64,000 nucleotides of DNA from Brevibacterium epidermidis NBRC 14811 (GTDB lineage Bacteria; Actinomycetota; Actinomycetes; Actinomycetales; Brevibacteriaceae). The DNA lies in contig NZ_BCSJ01000006.1 in the NCBI RefSeq assembly GCF_001570805.1, positions 1-64,000 of the forward strand, read 5' to 3'. Positions 1-9,279 of this stretch are shown piece after piece; position 1 is the first letter of the stretch; each line of letters opens with the position of its first letter. Under the pieces are notes generated by a model. That model was given only the letters and a program-made list of their open reading frames with translations. It was not told where the DNA came from and ran no database searches. The position numbers and the translations under genes were made by a program.

Positions 1-47
1 GGCCCAGCAACCTCGCGCAAGGTTGCTGGGCCGCCGTCAGGTAGCAA
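1..47. repeat. Palindromic intergenic repeat, copy 1 (cut by window edge), probable terminator
   Basis: A perfect 12-bp inverted repeat (GGCCCAGCAACC and its complement) with an 8-nt loop lies just past the 3' end of the minus-strand regulator gene, where a terminator is expected. Stem, loop and right flank are nearly identical to the palindrome at 20303-20364. The left flank lies outside the window. Confidence 0.8.
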
Positions 48-59
48 GGGGAGGGGGTT

Positions 60-857
60 TCAGGTTTCGGAGAGGCCGGGGAGGCGTGAAGCGGCGAAGC
101 GGATGTGCTCTTCGGTGACGCGCGCAGCCTCGTCCGCGTCGCCGGCGACGATGGCGTCGAGGATCTGATGGTGCTGTGCCTGCAACTGGGACATGAGCGC
201 CTGCGGATCGTCGACGCGGCTGAATGAGGAGAAGATCGACTTCCGCAGAGAAGTGCGGATGGCCCCGGTGAGGTCGGAGAACAGCTGATTTCCAGCCGCC
301 TGGGCGATGGCGACGTGGAAAGCGGTGTCCGCGTCGTTGAAGGTCTCCAGGCTGATCCCGGGAGTGTCCATCATCGCCAGCTGCGCATTGACCTCGGCCA
401 GCGCGTCCTTATCGGCACGGGTCGCCGCGAGGACCGCGCTCGAGCGTTCGAGCTGGATGCGCGTCTCAGTCACGTCGTCGATGCTGAAGTTCGTGAGCGC
501 GACGTGGAGGCGGAGGAACCGGGTGAGTGCAGCCGAGGGCATCGCGGCGATGAACGTGCCGGCGCCGCGGCCGGACCCGCCCGAGGAACGGACGACGCCG
601 AGGCTGTCGAGCACGCGCAGCGCCTCGCGCACACTGGCGCGACTGACGCCGAGCTTCGTCGCCAGGTCCCGTTCGGCAGGCAGAGGGTCTCCGACCCCCA
701 GCGAACCGGCCATGATCTGCTCTTCGACGGCATCGATGACGAGCTCATAGGTGCTCGCCCGGTTCACGGGTTTCCATTCGGGACCGTCGGCCGCCTCGGC
801 GCTGACTGTCTGTTCCGGGCGGACCTCGTTCGTGTCATCGTTCATGGTCGTCTCCAC
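60..857 (-). CDS. lldR: FadR/GntR-family regulator of lactate utilisation (LldR-like)
   Basis: A 265-residue one-domain-pair regulator. A GntR winged helix-turn-helix lies at about residues 50-95 (LPAERDLATKLGVSRASVREALRVL), followed by an all-helical FCD ligand-binding domain with conserved His positions (FHVAIAQAAGN; HHQILDAIVAGD). It is divergent from the lactate permease-dehydrogenase pair, and a FadR-type palindrome sits in the shared spacer, so it most likely controls that operon in response to lactate. The GTG at 857 is preceded at 6 nt by CATGAT, a leaderless-type -10 box. The ATG at 845, behind GGTGGAG, is an alternative start that removes four residues. The LldR assignment rests on context; the family assignment is secure. 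Confidence 0.85.
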   Translation of the reverse strand: METTMNDDTNEVRPEQTVSAEAADGPEWKPVNRASTYELVIDAVEEQIMAGSLGVGDPLPAERDLATKLGVSRASVREALRVLDSLGVVRSSGGSGRGAGTFIAAMPSAALTRFLRLHVALTNFSIDDVTETRIQLERSSAVLAATRADKDALAEVNAQLAMMDTPGISLETFNDADTAFHVAIAQAAGNQLFSDLTGAIRTSLRKSIFSSFSRVDDPQALMSQLQAQHHQILDAIVAGDADEAARVTEEHIRFAASRLPGLSET

Positions 858-937
858 CGCGCCATCATGTCATGCCTCTCGTTGCTCGTCGTCCTGCTCG
901 TGGGGATGCGACCGGAACCGCCGCCGGAAGAAAACAG

Positions 938-986
938 TTGACGCAGATCACACCCTCGTCCTATGCTCAGATTAATGGTCTGACCT
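938..986 (+). promoter_or_regulatory. Promoter and FadR-type operator of the lactate operon
   Basis: TTGACG (938-943), an 18-nt spacer and TATGCT (962-967) form a good housekeeping promoter. Just downstream, TGGTCTGACCT (976-986) matches the LldR/FadR-type pattern TNGTNNNACNA at all but the last position. Repressor bound here would cover the start site. Confidence 0.7.
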
Positions 987-1084
987 CATAAAGGCCATAC
1001 TGAAAATTCTGATCGTTCGAGTTCGGAGCGCGTTCACAGGGGAACGGACCCGATGTGGGCAGGCCCGGCCGATTTGGAGAAGCC

Positions 1085-2773
1085 ATGTACACACCTGAAA
1101 TCGCACCGGTGGCCGACAGCCTGCTGTGGTCGTCCCTGTTGGCGATCCTGCCGCTGCTGACGATCTTCGTCACCCTCGGCGCACTCAAATGGAAGGCCCA
1201 TTGGGCCGGACTGACCGCCGTCGGCGTCGCTCTCATCGTCGCGATCGCCGCCTACGGAATGCCGGTCGGACTCGCCGCGCTCTCGGCGACACAGGGGGTC
1301 GCCTTCGGACTGTTCCCGATCATGTGGATCGTCATCACCGCGATCTGGCTCTACGAACTCACCGTGCGCTCGGGCCACTTCGAGGACTTGCGGCTGGTCA
1401 TCAACGTCATCTCCGATGACCCGCGCATCCAGGCCATCATCGTCGCCTTCTGCTTCGGCGGCCTCCTCGAAGCGCTCGCCGGATTCGGTGCCCCGGTGGC
1501 GATCACCGGTGTCATGCTCGTCGCCGTCGGCTTCACCGCTATGCGAGCGGCCGTCGTCGTCCTCGTTGCCAACACCGCGCCCGTGGCCTTCGGCGCCATC
1601 GCCATCCCGATCATCACCGCCGGCACTCTGACGGGAATCGACTACCAGGACATCGGCGCCATGGTCGGTCACCAGACCCCGTTCCTCGCCGCAGTCGTGC
1701 CGCTCTTCCTCGTCCTGCTCGTCGACGGGCGTCGCGGGCTGAAGCAGATCTGGCCGCTTGCCCTCGTCGTGGGCATCGCCTTCGGCCTCGCCCAGTACGT
1801 CTCCGCCACGTTCCTCTCCGTCGAACTCACCGACATCATCGCCTCCCTCGTCGGCCTCGCAGTCGTCGTCATCATGCTGCGCTTCTGGAAGCCGAAGGGC
1901 GGTCAGGACGCACTCGACCGCATGGCCGATGAGCGCGAACACGAAGGCGCCGATGCTCCTGATGCCGGCGGTGCCTCTGCTGCCGTTGCCACCGATGTGA
2001 AGAAGGAGACCGCGCCGCTGACCGGGTCCCGAGTCTTCCTCGCGCTCTTTCCCTATCTGCTCGTCATCGTCATCTTCTCCGTGGCCAAACTCGTGCCGGT
2101 AATCAACAACTGGCTGGCCTCGACCGATGTGAAGATCCCTTGGCCCGGACTGGATGGGAACATCCGCAACGCCGCCGGCGAAGTCTCGACGAGCACGGTC
2201 TACAACTTCCAATGGCTGTCTTCCCCTGGCACCCTGCTGCTCATTTCCGGCGTCATCGTCGCGATCGTGTACAAGATGTCGGCGAAGGACGCCGTCGATG
2301 TGTTCATCGTCAACGTCGTGAAGATGAAGTTCTCGATCCTCACCGTCGGCTCCGTTCTCGCGCTGGCCTATGTCATGAACCTCTCGGGCCAGACGATCAC
2401 CATCGGAACCTGGATCGCCGGCACCGGAGCCTTCTTCGCCTTCCTCTCGCCGATCCTCGGCTGGCTGGGCACTGCTGTGACCGGTTCGGACACCTCGGCG
2501 AACGCACTGTTCGCGACCCTGCAGCAGACCGCCGCACACGAGGCCGGGCTCAACCCGCTGCTGCTCGTCGGCGCCAACAGCTCCGGCGGCGTCCTCGGCA
2601 AGATGGTCAGCCCGCAGAACCTCACCATCGCGGCCACCGCCGTCGGTCTGCTCGGCAAGGAGGCCTCGATCCTCCGCCGCGTCATCGGCTGGTCCCTGGG
2701 CATGCTCATCGCCATGTGTCTGCTCGTCGGACTCCAGTCGACGGTGCTGTCCTGGATGGTCCCCGGCTCCTGA
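1085..2773 (+). CDS. lctP: L-lactate permease, LctP family
   Basis: A 562-residue, highly hydrophobic protein with about a dozen membrane segments, the usual size for the LctP/LldP lactate permease family, which imports L-lactate (and often glycolate or D-lactate) with protons. Family-typical stretches such as [21 protein letters not shown] and [13 protein letters not shown] are visible. A charged cytoplasmic loop rich in Ala, Asp and Glu lies near residues 268-310. The ATG at 1085 follows TTTGGAGAAG, a usable ribosome site; an in-frame start at 1055 is open but has no support. It is followed after 88 nt by lldD, so the two form an operon driven from the 938-967 promoter. Confidence 0.93.
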   Translation: MYTPEIAPVADSLLWSSLLAILPLLTIFVTLGALKWKAHWAGLTAVGVALIVAIAAYGMPVGLAALSATQGVAFGLFPIMWIVITAIWLYELTVRSGHFEDLRLVINVISDDPRIQAIIVAFCFGGLLEALAGFGAPVAITGVMLVAVGFTAMRAAVVVLVANTAPVAFGAIAIPIITAGTLTGIDYQDIGAMVGHQTPFLAAVVPLFLVLLVDGRRGLKQIWPLALVVGIAFGLAQYVSATFLSVELTDIIASLVGLAVVVIMLRFWKPKGGQDALDRMADEREHEGADAPDAGGASAAVATDVKKETAPLTGSRVFLALFPYLLVIVIFSVAKLVPVINNWLASTDVKIPWPGLDGNIRNAAGEVSTSTVYNFQWLSSPGTLLLISGVIVAIVYKMSAKDAVDVFIVNVVKMKFSILTVGSVLALAYVMNLSGQTITIGTWIAGTGAFFAFLSPILGWLGTAVTGSDTSANALFATLQQTAAHEAGLNPLLLVGANSSGGVLGKMVSPQNLTIAATAVGLLGKEASILRRVIGWSLGMLIAMCLLVGLQSTVLSWMVPGS

Positions 2774-2861
2774 ATCCGCGCGGCGCCGTCTTGCCGATCG
2801 GACCACCCGCACCAGCCACCACCCACTTCTCAACCACCGCCTAATCAAAGGAGCGAAAAAC

Positions 2862-4130
2862 ATGGTCAAGAGGCAGATTCCTCAGCCGGCCGAGATCTTC
2901 GAGCTGATGAAGTTCAAGAAGTTCGAACTCGACCCGAAGAAGCGTCGCTTGGAGAATGCGCTGACGATCGAGGACCTGCGCAAGATCGCGAAGCGCCGGA
3001 CCCCGGCCGCGGCGTTCGACTACACGGATGGGGCCGCCGAGGGTGAGATCTCGATGGAGCGCTCGGTCCAGTCCTTTCGCGATATCGAGTTCCACCCCTC
3101 GATCCTCAAGGACGTCACGAACGTCGACACCTCGACCCAGATCATGGGCGGCAGCTCGGCCATGCCCTTCGGCATCGCGCCGACCGGCTTCACCCGACTC
3201 ATGCAGACCGAGGGTGAGACCGCCGGCGCCGGCGCCGCGGGGGCTGCGGGCATCCCGTTCACGCTCTCGACGCTGGGCACGACGTCGATCGAGGACGTCA
3301 AGAAGACCAACCCGCACGGGCGCAATTGGTTCCAGCTCTATGTGATGAAGCAGCGCGACATCTCCTACGGCCTCGTCGAGCGGGCGAAGAACGCCGGGTT
3401 CGACACTCTCTTCTTCACCGTCGACGCTCCCGTCGCCGGTGCCCGACTGCGCGATACGCGCAACGGCTTCTCCATTCCGCCGCAGCTGACCCCGCAGACG
3501 ATCCTCAACGCCATCCCTCGTCCCTGGTGGTGGTGGGACTTCCTGACCACCCCGAAGCTCGAGTTCGCGTCCCTGTCGGAGACCGGCGGCACCGTCGGCG
3601 AGCTCCTCGATTCGGCGATGGACCCCTCCATCAACTTCGATGACCTCGCTGAGATCCGCGCCATGTGGCCCGGCAAATTCTCCGTCAAGGGCGTGCAGAC
3701 GCTCGAGGATGCGAAAAAGCTCGCCGACCTCGGCGTCGATTCGATCGTCCTGTCCAACCACGGCGGGCGCCAGCTCGATCGCGCGCCCGTGCCCTTCGAA
3801 CTCCTCCCCGAGGTGGCTCGCGAGATCGGCAAGGACGTGGAGATCATCATCGACACCGGAATCCGCAACGGCGCCGACATCGTCGCGTCGTTGGCGCTGG
3901 GCGCGGACTTCACGCTCATCGGCCGCGCCTACCTCTTCGGGCTCATGGCCGGCGGTCGAGCAGGAGTGGACCGGACGATCGAGATCCTCGGCGAGCAGGT
4001 CGAGCGCACCATGCGCCTGCTCCAGGTCGCCGATGTCTCCGAGCTCAACCCGTCCCATGTGACCCAGCTGCGTCAATTCAACCGCGACGAGCGCGCGGAG
4101 ATCATCAGCTCCCGCCCGGCCAAGGGCTGA
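2862..4130 (+). CDS. lldD: L-lactate dehydrogenase, FMN-dependent (quinone/cytochrome type)
   Basis: A 422-residue FMN-dependent alpha-hydroxy-acid dehydrogenase that oxidises L-lactate to pyruvate and passes electrons to the respiratory chain. The family active-site signature SNHGGRQLD lies at residues 298-306, with catalytic His300 and substrate-binding Arg303. The N-terminal FMN-barrel pattern ([14 protein letters not shown]) and the glycine-rich phosphate-binding region near the end ([21 protein letters not shown]) are intact. The start follows AAAGGAGCG at good spacing. It is the second gene of the lactate operon, after the permease. Confidence 0.93.
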   Translation: MVKRQIPQPAEIFELMKFKKFELDPKKRRLENALTIEDLRKIAKRRTPAAAFDYTDGAAEGEISMERSVQSFRDIEFHPSILKDVTNVDTSTQIMGGSSAMPFGIAPTGFTRLMQTEGETAGAGAAGAAGIPFTLSTLGTTSIEDVKKTNPHGRNWFQLYVMKQRDISYGLVERAKNAGFDTLFFTVDAPVAGARLRDTRNGFSIPPQLTPQTILNAIPRPWWWWDFLTTPKLEFASLSETGGTVGELLDSAMDPSINFDDLAEIRAMWPGKFSVKGVQTLEDAKKLADLGVDSIVLSNHGGRQLDRAPVPFELLPEVAREIGKDVEIIIDTGIRNGADIVASLALGADFTLIGRAYLFGLMAGGRAGVDRTIEILGEQVERTMRLLQVADVSELNPSHVTQLRQFNRDERAEIISSRPAKG

Positions 4131-4134
4131 TTCG

Positions 4135-4175
4135 CCGAGGCGGCCCCGCGAAGGTCGATCCGACCACCGAGGCGG
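4135..4175 (+). repeat. Two direct copies of the CCGAGGCGG motif
   Basis: Copies at 4135-4143 and 4167-4175, each followed by CCCCG, lie in the spacer between lldD and the shared terminator. They belong to a motif repeated throughout the window. Confidence 0.75.
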
Positions 4176-4212
4176 CCCCGCCGGGGTCGCCCAGATGGCT
4201 CCATAGGCAGAG

Positions 4213-4259
4213 AACGGACGGCCGGCAGCGAGAAGTATCGTCGTTGCCGGCCGTCCGTT
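4213..4259. terminator. Bidirectional terminator between lldD and siderophore-binding gene
   Basis: A perfect 15-bp inverted repeat (AACGGACGGCCGGCA and complement) with a 17-nt loop sits between two convergent genes, flanked by A/T-containing ends, as expected for a shared rho-independent terminator. Confidence 0.85.
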
Positions 4260-4273
4260 TCGGGTTCAGGTGA

Positions 4274-5305
4274 TCACTTGCCGAATTCGTCCTCGATGCG
4301 GTCGAGGACGTTCGTGGCGGAGTAGTAGTCGAGGCGGAATGAGTCGAGGCCCATCGGGTAGACGGCATCGTTCTTCACCGCCGGTGTGCTCTCGACCAGC
4401 GAGTTCTTCGCGTACGACGCGGCGGTCTTCTCGTTCGCGTTGAACAGGAACACGGATTCGCCGGTGACGGCCTTCGACAGGTTCTCACCGGTGACTTCGA
4501 CGATATCGGCACGTTTGCCCATTTCGCCTTGACCGGCCGTGCCTTCGGGGACCTCGGCGAGTTCGAAGCCGACCTCTTGGAGGAGCTTGCCTTGAGCGGA
4601 TTCCGGGGTCCAGATGTTCGCGCTGGCCCCGGATCCTCCGCCCTTGGCCTTCTCGTTGAAGATCATGCCGGTGACCGGCTGCTTCGGGGCGTCGATGGCG
4701 GACTTGACCTCCTCGGCGCGGGAACCGAACTCGTCGTTGACCTTCTTCGCCTCATTCTCGTGGCCGGTGATCTCACCGAGCTTGGTGGTGACCTCCTGCC
4801 AGTCCTTGTCGGCGTAGTCGATGACGACGGTCGGAGCGATGTCGCTGAGCTGATCGTAGATGGCGTTCGCTGAGTCCTGGCCGGTCTTCGAGACCACGAT
4901 GAGGTCAGGTTCCTCGGCGAGTACGGCCTCGACATCGGGGTCGCCCTGGTAGAGGGCCTTGACGTCCTTCTCCTTCGCGACGTCGCTCCACTGCGTGAAG
5001 AAGCCTTGATCGTCGGCAACGGGGGAATTGGGCATGGTGGCCCCGGAGGCGGTGACCGGTGCGTCGACGGCGAGGAGGCTGCCGGTGAGAGTCACCGAGG
5101 TGGAGACGATCGATTCGGGAGCTTCGTCGATGGTCACTTCGTGGCCGGCGTCGTCCGTGATCGTCAGGGGCCATTGACCGTCGGCGGCGGTGTCGCCATC
5201 GCCGGAGTCGGAAGAGCCGGACCCGCCGCAGGCGCTGAGGCTGAGAGCGGTGGCGAGGGTGACTGCGGCAAATACGCGTGTGCTGCCGGGTTTGACGCGG
5301 GACAT
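4274..5305 (-). CDS. Iron-siderophore ABC transporter substrate-binding lipoprotein
   Basis: A 343-residue secreted binding protein of the FecB/TroA-like class. The first 25 residues form a lipoprotein signal with lipobox LSAC (Cys26), followed by a Gly/Ser/Asp linker and the two-lobed binding domain (ITDDAGHEVTIDEAPESIVSTS; LAEEPDLIVVSK). It should capture a ferric siderophore on the outer face of the membrane. No permease or ATPase gene adjoins it, so it must share a transporter encoded elsewhere. It is divergent from a second binding protein, and both promoters carry a DtxR/IdeR-like box, which points to repression by iron. Substrate unknown. Confidence 0.88.
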   Translation of the reverse strand: MSRVKPGSTRVFAAVTLATALSLSACGGSGSSDSGDGDTAADGQWPLTITDDAGHEVTIDEAPESIVSTSVTLTGSLLAVDAPVTASGATMPNSPVADDQGFFTQWSDVAKEKDVKALYQGDPDVEAVLAEEPDLIVVSKTGQDSANAIYDQLSDIAPTVVIDYADKDWQEVTTKLGEITGHENEAKKVNDEFGSRAEEVKSAIDAPKQPVTGMIFNEKAKGGGSGASANIWTPESAQGKLLQEVGFELAEVPEGTAGQGEMGKRADIVEVTGENLSKAVTGESVFLFNANEKTAASYAKNSLVESTPAVKNDAVYPMGLDSFRLDYYSATNVLDRIEDEFGK

Positions 5306-5333
5306 AGGGGACCTTTCGAGAATGTTCGCTTGC

Positions 5334-5352
5334 GAAGATGAGCCTAACCTAA
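5334..5352 (-). promoter_or_regulatory. DtxR/IdeR-like iron box over the -10 of the minus-strand binding protein
   Basis: On the minus strand the box reads TTAGGTTAGGCTCATCTTC, 15 of 19 positions matching the DtxR consensus TTAGGTTAGGCTAACCTAA. It contains the -10 hexamer TAGGCT (5341-5346), so a bound repressor would block the polymerase. Confidence 0.8.
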
Positions 5353-5421
5353 GTAGGTCCGGGAAACTGCATTCGTGGTGCGATTCAGCGGAAGGTGCGG
5401 CGTGTCGAGCGAAGTATCCAC

Positions 5422-5440
5422 TTAGGGTAGGCTCATCTTC
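5422..5440 (+). promoter_or_regulatory. DtxR/IdeR-like iron box and leaderless promoter of the plus-strand binding protein
   Basis: TTAGGGTAGGCTCATCTTC differs from the opposite box at one position. TAGGCT (5428-5433) lies 7 nt before the GTG start codon, the spacing of a leaderless transcript. Operator and promoter therefore coincide. Confidence 0.8.
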
Positions 5441-6469
5441 GTGAAATCGACTCTGAAGAATCGGGCGGTTGCTGTGGCCGCCTCAGCTCTGACCATTGCC
5501 CTGCTCGCTGTCGGCTGTGCCGCCGAGGGTGACAAGGGCGCCGACGGGGACGCCGGAAACAAAGATGTTGCGACAGGAGGCGAGGCCTTCGGCACTGCTG
5601 ATGAGGAGACTGCGAAGCTCGGCAGCGATGCCGAGGCCGGGGTCTTCCCGCGGACGGTCAAGCATGCGAATGGCACGACGGAGATCGAGAAGAAGCCCGA
5701 GCGCGTCGTCGTCCTCGACACGGGAGAGCTCGACGATGTCCTGTCGCTGGGCATCACACCCGTCGGCATGGTGACGACCGAAGGCGCCAGCCCGGTGCCG
5801 AGCTATCTCGAAGACCAGGTCAAGGGAGTCGAGACGGTCGGCACGATTCAGGAGCTTGATCTCGAGAAGATCGCCTCACTCGAACCTGACCTCATCCTCG
5901 GCAGCCAGCTGCGCGCCGACAAACTCTATGACGAACTCGACTCCATTGCTCCGACGGTGTTCTCGATCCGTCCCGGTTTCCCGTGGAAGGAGAACTTCCG
6001 CCTCGTGGGTGAGGCGATGGGCATGGAAGACGAGACGACGAAGGAGCTTGAGGAGTACGCTCGCGAGGCTGGAGAGCTCAAGGACTCCGTCGACGGCGAC
6101 CCGACGATCTCGCTCGTGCGCTTCATGCCTGATCGCCTCCGCCTGTACGCGAATCAGTCGCTCATCGGAGTCATCCTCCACGATGCCGGGTTCAAGCGCC
6201 CGAAGAATCAGGACGTCGACGAGCTCGCCGTCGAGATCTCTCCGGAGAACCTCGACCAGGCGGCCGGCGACTATGTCTTCTACACCAGCTATGGCGATCC
6301 GGAGGCGACCGGGGAGAAGAAGGCACTCGAGTCGAGCCAATGGAAGGGTCTCGACGCGGTCAAGGACAGCAAGGCCATCCGCGTCAATGACGATGTCTGG
6401 TTCCTTGGACTCGGCCCGACCGGGGCCGGTCAGATCCTCGATGATCTGGAGGGCCACCTCGGCGAGTGA
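5441..6469 (+). CDS. Iron-siderophore ABC transporter substrate-binding lipoprotein
   Basis: A 342-residue lipoprotein of the same class as the divergent neighbour but only distantly similar. The signal peptide ends in lipobox LAVGC (Cys26), then a Gly/Asp-rich linker precedes the periplasmic-binding fold (RVVVLDTGELDDVLSLGITPVGMV; LEPDLILGSQLR). The product should bind a ferric siderophore. Translation starts at a GTG that directly follows the promoter, with no room for a ribosome site, so the mRNA is probably leaderless. No transporter core genes are next to it. Regulation by iron is inferred from the box at 5422-5440. Confidence 0.88.
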   Translation: MKSTLKNRAVAVAASALTIALLAVGCAAEGDKGADGDAGNKDVATGGEAFGTADEETAKLGSDAEAGVFPRTVKHANGTTEIEKKPERVVVLDTGELDDVLSLGITPVGMVTTEGASPVPSYLEDQVKGVETVGTIQELDLEKIASLEPDLILGSQLRADKLYDELDSIAPTVFSIRPGFPWKENFRLVGEAMGMEDETTKELEEYAREAGELKDSVDGDPTISLVRFMPDRLRLYANQSLIGVILHDAGFKRPKNQDVDELAVEISPENLDQAAGDYVFYTSYGDPEATGEKKALESSQWKGLDAVKDSKAIRVNDDVWFLGLGPTGAGQILDDLEGHLGE

Positions 6470-6547
6470 ATCTCCGAGAGATTTCGCAGTGACGGCGAAG
6501 AAATCGCCTCTAGGCTGACTCTCATCATCTGACTCGGAGAGGTCACC

Positions 6548-7196
6548 ATGGGATCAGCAGCCGCTGCGAGAGGCGACGACGGGTTCGTCGGGGAACTTGA
6601 CCGGAATTTCAAAGGACGCGAAAGCGGCCCATCGGGCAGTGCTGCGGTCACTCCTCTCGTAGTCATCGCCGGGGTTCCCGGGGCAGGCAAGACCGAAGCG
6701 CTCAGAGTATTACGGGGCCGATCGCCTCGGGTGCGGTCGGCGGACCCGGAGAACATGCGACGTCGGCTGCGTCAGCGGATGCCGTGGTTTGCCGTACGCG
6801 CTCGTTCGACCGATTCTTCACACGATTGCCCACCTCCGCGTGCTTGCGCTCATGCTCAACAAGGCTGGCGGACCGCTGGTCGTCCATGATCCGGGCACCC
6901 GCCGATGGAGTCGCCGACTCATTGTGAGCCTTGCAGGAATTCTCGGATATCGACCGATGATCATCTTCATCGATACGGATCGAGATTCCGCGCTTCGCGG
7001 TCAGGCACAGCGGAAGAGGGTCGTGAGACGACGCGCCTTCGACCGACATTGGAGGCGCTGGGTCGAACTGCGCGAACGCATCCTGCGTGGTGACAGCCTC
7101 GGTGACGGTGAGCCCTGGGGCCGTGTCGTGCTGTCGCATCGGGACGCTGTTGTCGGTGAAGTTCTCGGCCTGCTCGATACCGCAGCGGCTGTCTGA
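6548..7196 (+). pseudogene. P-loop ATPase/kinase-like gene split by a frameshift
   Basis: Two overlapping reading frames together make one protein. The first (6548-6889) starts at ATG behind GGAGAGG and carries a Walker A motif, GVPGAGKT. It turns to nonsense after about 6785. The continuing sequence is in the +1 frame (open from about 6789 to 7196), with LPYALVRPILHTIAHLRVL, then VVHDPGTRRW, then IIFIDTDRDSALRGQ and HWRRWVELR, which fit the rest of a small nucleotide-binding protein. Rejoined, it would be about 215 residues. It is either a decayed gene or carries a one-base sequencing error. Function unknown. Confidence 0.7.
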
Positions 7197-7238
7197 AAAG
7201 AAATCCTCTCCCGCCGGAATAAAACCATCCTCAGCAAA

Positions 7239-7259
7239 GTTGAGTCTAGTGTACGCAAC
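7239..7259. promoter_or_regulatory. HAIR operator 1 (HspR site) upstream of dnaK
   Basis: GTTGAGT-N7-ACGCAAC fits the HspR inverted repeat CTTGAGT-N7-ACTCAAG with mismatches at the outer base of the left arm and at two positions of the right arm. Confidence 0.7.
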
Positions 7260-7274
7260 TTTGATGAGGCCGAC

Positions 7275-7322
7275 TTGACGGTCGAAACCTCGAAGAGAAT
7301 ACTTGAGTCCAGTTGGCTCAAT
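7275..7322 (+). promoter_or_regulatory. dnaK promoter overlapped by HAIR operator 2
   Basis: TTGACG (7275-7280), 17 nt and AATACT (7298-7303) form a promoter. CTTGAGT-N7-GCTCAAT (7302-7322) is a near-consensus HAIR box that overlaps the -10, a repression geometry for HspR. Confidence 0.75.
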
Positions 7323-7329
7323 GTGTGCG

Positions 7330-7350
7330 GTCGAGTGGTTCTGACTCAAG
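7330..7350. promoter_or_regulatory. HAIR operator 3 upstream of dnaK
   Basis: GTCGAGT-N7-ACTCAAG has a perfect right arm and two mismatches in the left arm. With the other two boxes it makes three HspR sites within 112 bp. Confidence 0.75.
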
Positions 7351-7416
7351 AACCGGAGCCGCCCGATCGCACACATTCGAGTCGCAGGAACTCACGATCT
7401 GTAAGGAGAGAAAACT

Positions 7417-9279
7417 ATGGCACGTGCAGTCGGAATCGACCTCGGAACCACGAACTCCGTCGTCACCGTCCTCGAGGGCGGCGACCCGAAGGTCATCGCA
7501 AACGCGGAAGGCGGTCGCACCACCCCGTCCGTCGTCGCAGTCAACAAGAACGGCGACTCCCTCGTCGGTGAGATCGCCAAGCGCCAGGCCGTCACGAACA
7601 TCAAGAACACCGTCGCTTCGGTCAAGCGCCACATGGGCACCGACTGGTCCACCGAGATCGGCGGCAAGAAGATGACGGCTCCCGAGGTTTCGGCCCGCAT
7701 CCTCCAGAAGCTCAAGCACGACGCCGAGGAATACCTGCAGGAGAAGGTCACCGACGCGGTGATCACCGTTCCCGCATACTTCAACGATGCTGAGCGTCAG
7801 GCCACGAAGGACGCCGGTGAGATCGCCGGCCTCAACGTCTCGCGCATCATCAACGAGCCCACCGCTGCCGCTCTGGCCTACGGCCTCGAGCGCGGCAAGG
7901 AAGACGAGCTCATCCTCGTCTTCGACCTCGGTGGCGGTACCTTCGACGTCTCCCTGCTGGAAGTCGGCAAGGACGAAGACGACTTCTCCACCATTCAGGT
8001 CCGTGCGACCTCCGGTGACAACCGCCTCGGCGGTGACGACTGGGATCAGCGCATCGTCGACTGGCTGGTCGAGCAGGTCAAGAACAACTACGGCGTGGAC
8101 CTGACCAAGGATGCCACCGCTCTGCAGCGCCTCAAGGAAGCCGCAGAGCAGGCCAAGAAGGAACTGTCCTCGGCCACCAGCACGAACATCTCGCTGCAGT
8201 ACCTGTCGATGAGCGAGAACGGACCCATCCACCTGGATGAGACCCTCACCCGTGCGAAGTTCGAGGACCTGACCAAGGACCTCCTCGAACGCACCAAGGC
8301 TCCCTTCCACGCAGTCATGAAGGACGCCGGTGTCTCCGTCAGCGACATCGACCACGTCGTCCTCGTGGGCGGTTCGACCCGTATGCCCGGCGTCTCCGCC
8401 GTCGTCACCGAACTCACCGGAGGCAAGGAGCCCAACAAGGGCGTCAACCCCGATGAGGTCGTCGCCATCGGCGCCGCTGTTCAGGCCGGTGTCCTCGTGG
8501 GTGAGCGCAAGGACGTCCTGCTCATCGACGTCACCCCGCTCTCGCTCGGACTCGAGACCAAGGGCGGTGTGATGACCAAGCTCATCGAGCGCAACACCCC
8601 GATCCCGACCAAGCGTTCGGAGACCTTCACCACCGCTGAGGACAACCAGCCCTCCGTGTCGATCCAGGTCTTCCAGGGTGAGCGTGAGTTCACTCGCGAC
8701 AACAAGAACCTCGGCACCTTCGAGCTGACCGGCATCGCTCCGGCTCCGCGCGGTGTGCCGCAGATCGAGGTCGCCTTCGACATCGACGCCAACGGCATCG
8801 TCCACGTGTCGGCCACCGACAAGGGCACCGGCACCGAGCAGTCGATGACGATCACCGGCGGTTCCGCACTGCCGAAGGAAGACATCGACCGCATGGTCCG
8901 CGAGGCCGAGGAACACGCAGAAGAGGACAAGAAGCGCCGCGAGGCAGCCGACGTCCGCAACAACGCTGAGAACCTCGCCTACCAGACCGAGAAGCTGCTC
9001 ACCGACAACGCTGACAAGCTGCCCGAAGAGCTCAAGACCGAGATGCAGGGCGATGTCGACGCCGTCAAGGAAGCACTCAAGGGTGAAGACGACGACGCCG
9101 TGAAGAGCGCCTACGACAAGCTCGTTGAGAACCAGCAGAAGATCGGCGAAGCCATCTACAGCCAGCAGGGCGGTGCCGAAGGCGCCGAAGCTGCCGGTGA
9201 GGGCGCAGCCGATGCAAGCGCAGACGACGATGTCGTCGACGCCGAAGTTGTCGACGAAGAGGATGAGGAGAAGAAGTAA
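7417..9279 (+). CDS. dnaK: Chaperone protein DnaK (Hsp70)
   Basis: A 620-residue Hsp70. The ATPase domain begins with IDLGTTNS at about residue 7 and contains the phosphate-2 signature [13 protein letters not shown] and the adenosine motif [14 protein letters not shown]. The substrate-binding domain follows, with an acidic tail ([15 protein letters not shown]). It refolds proteins with DnaJ and GrpE, both encoded downstream. The start follows TAAGGAGAGAA. It is the first gene of the heat-shock operon and is preceded by three HAIR boxes for HspR, the operon's last product. Its stop overlaps the grpE start (TAATG). Confidence 0.98.
   Translation: MARAVGIDLGTTNSVVTVLEGGDPKVIANAEGGRTTPSVVAVNKNGDSLVGEIAKRQAVTNIKNTVASVKRHMGTDWSTEIGGKKMTAPEVSARILQKLKHDAEEYLQEKVTDAVITVPAYFNDAERQATKDAGEIAGLNVSRIINEPTAAALAYGLERGKEDELILVFDLGGGTFDVSLLEVGKDEDDFSTIQVRATSGDNRLGGDDWDQRIVDWLVEQVKNNYGVDLTKDATALQRLKEAAEQAKKELSSATSTNISLQYLSMSENGPIHLDETLTRAKFEDLTKDLLERTKAPFHAVMKDAGVSVSDIDHVVLVGGSTRMPGVSAVVTELTGGKEPNKGVNPDEVVAIGAAVQAGVLVGERKDVLLIDVTPLSLGLETKGGVMTKLIERNTPIPTKRSETFTTAEDNQPSVSIQVFQGEREFTRDNKNLGTFELTGIAPAPRGVPQIEVAFDIDANGIVHVSATDKGTGTEQSMTITGGSALPKEDIDRMVREAEEHAEEDKKRREAADVRNNAENLAYQTEKLLTDNADKLPEELKTEMQGDVDAVKEALKGEDDDAVKSAYDKLVENQQKIGEAIYSQQGGAEGAEAAGEGAADASADDDVVDAEVVDEEDEEKK

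Noticed and set aside
1034-2869. 611-codon open frame antisense to lctP
   Set aside because: Composition is Asp/Glu/Arg/Gly/His-rich as expected of an antisense shadow of a hydrophobic protein. No domain is visible.
7318-8916. 532-codon open frame antisense to dnaK
   Set aside because: Long open frames opposite dnaK are a known by-product of high-GC codon use in Hsp70 genes. It has no ribosome site and dnaK on the other strand is certain.
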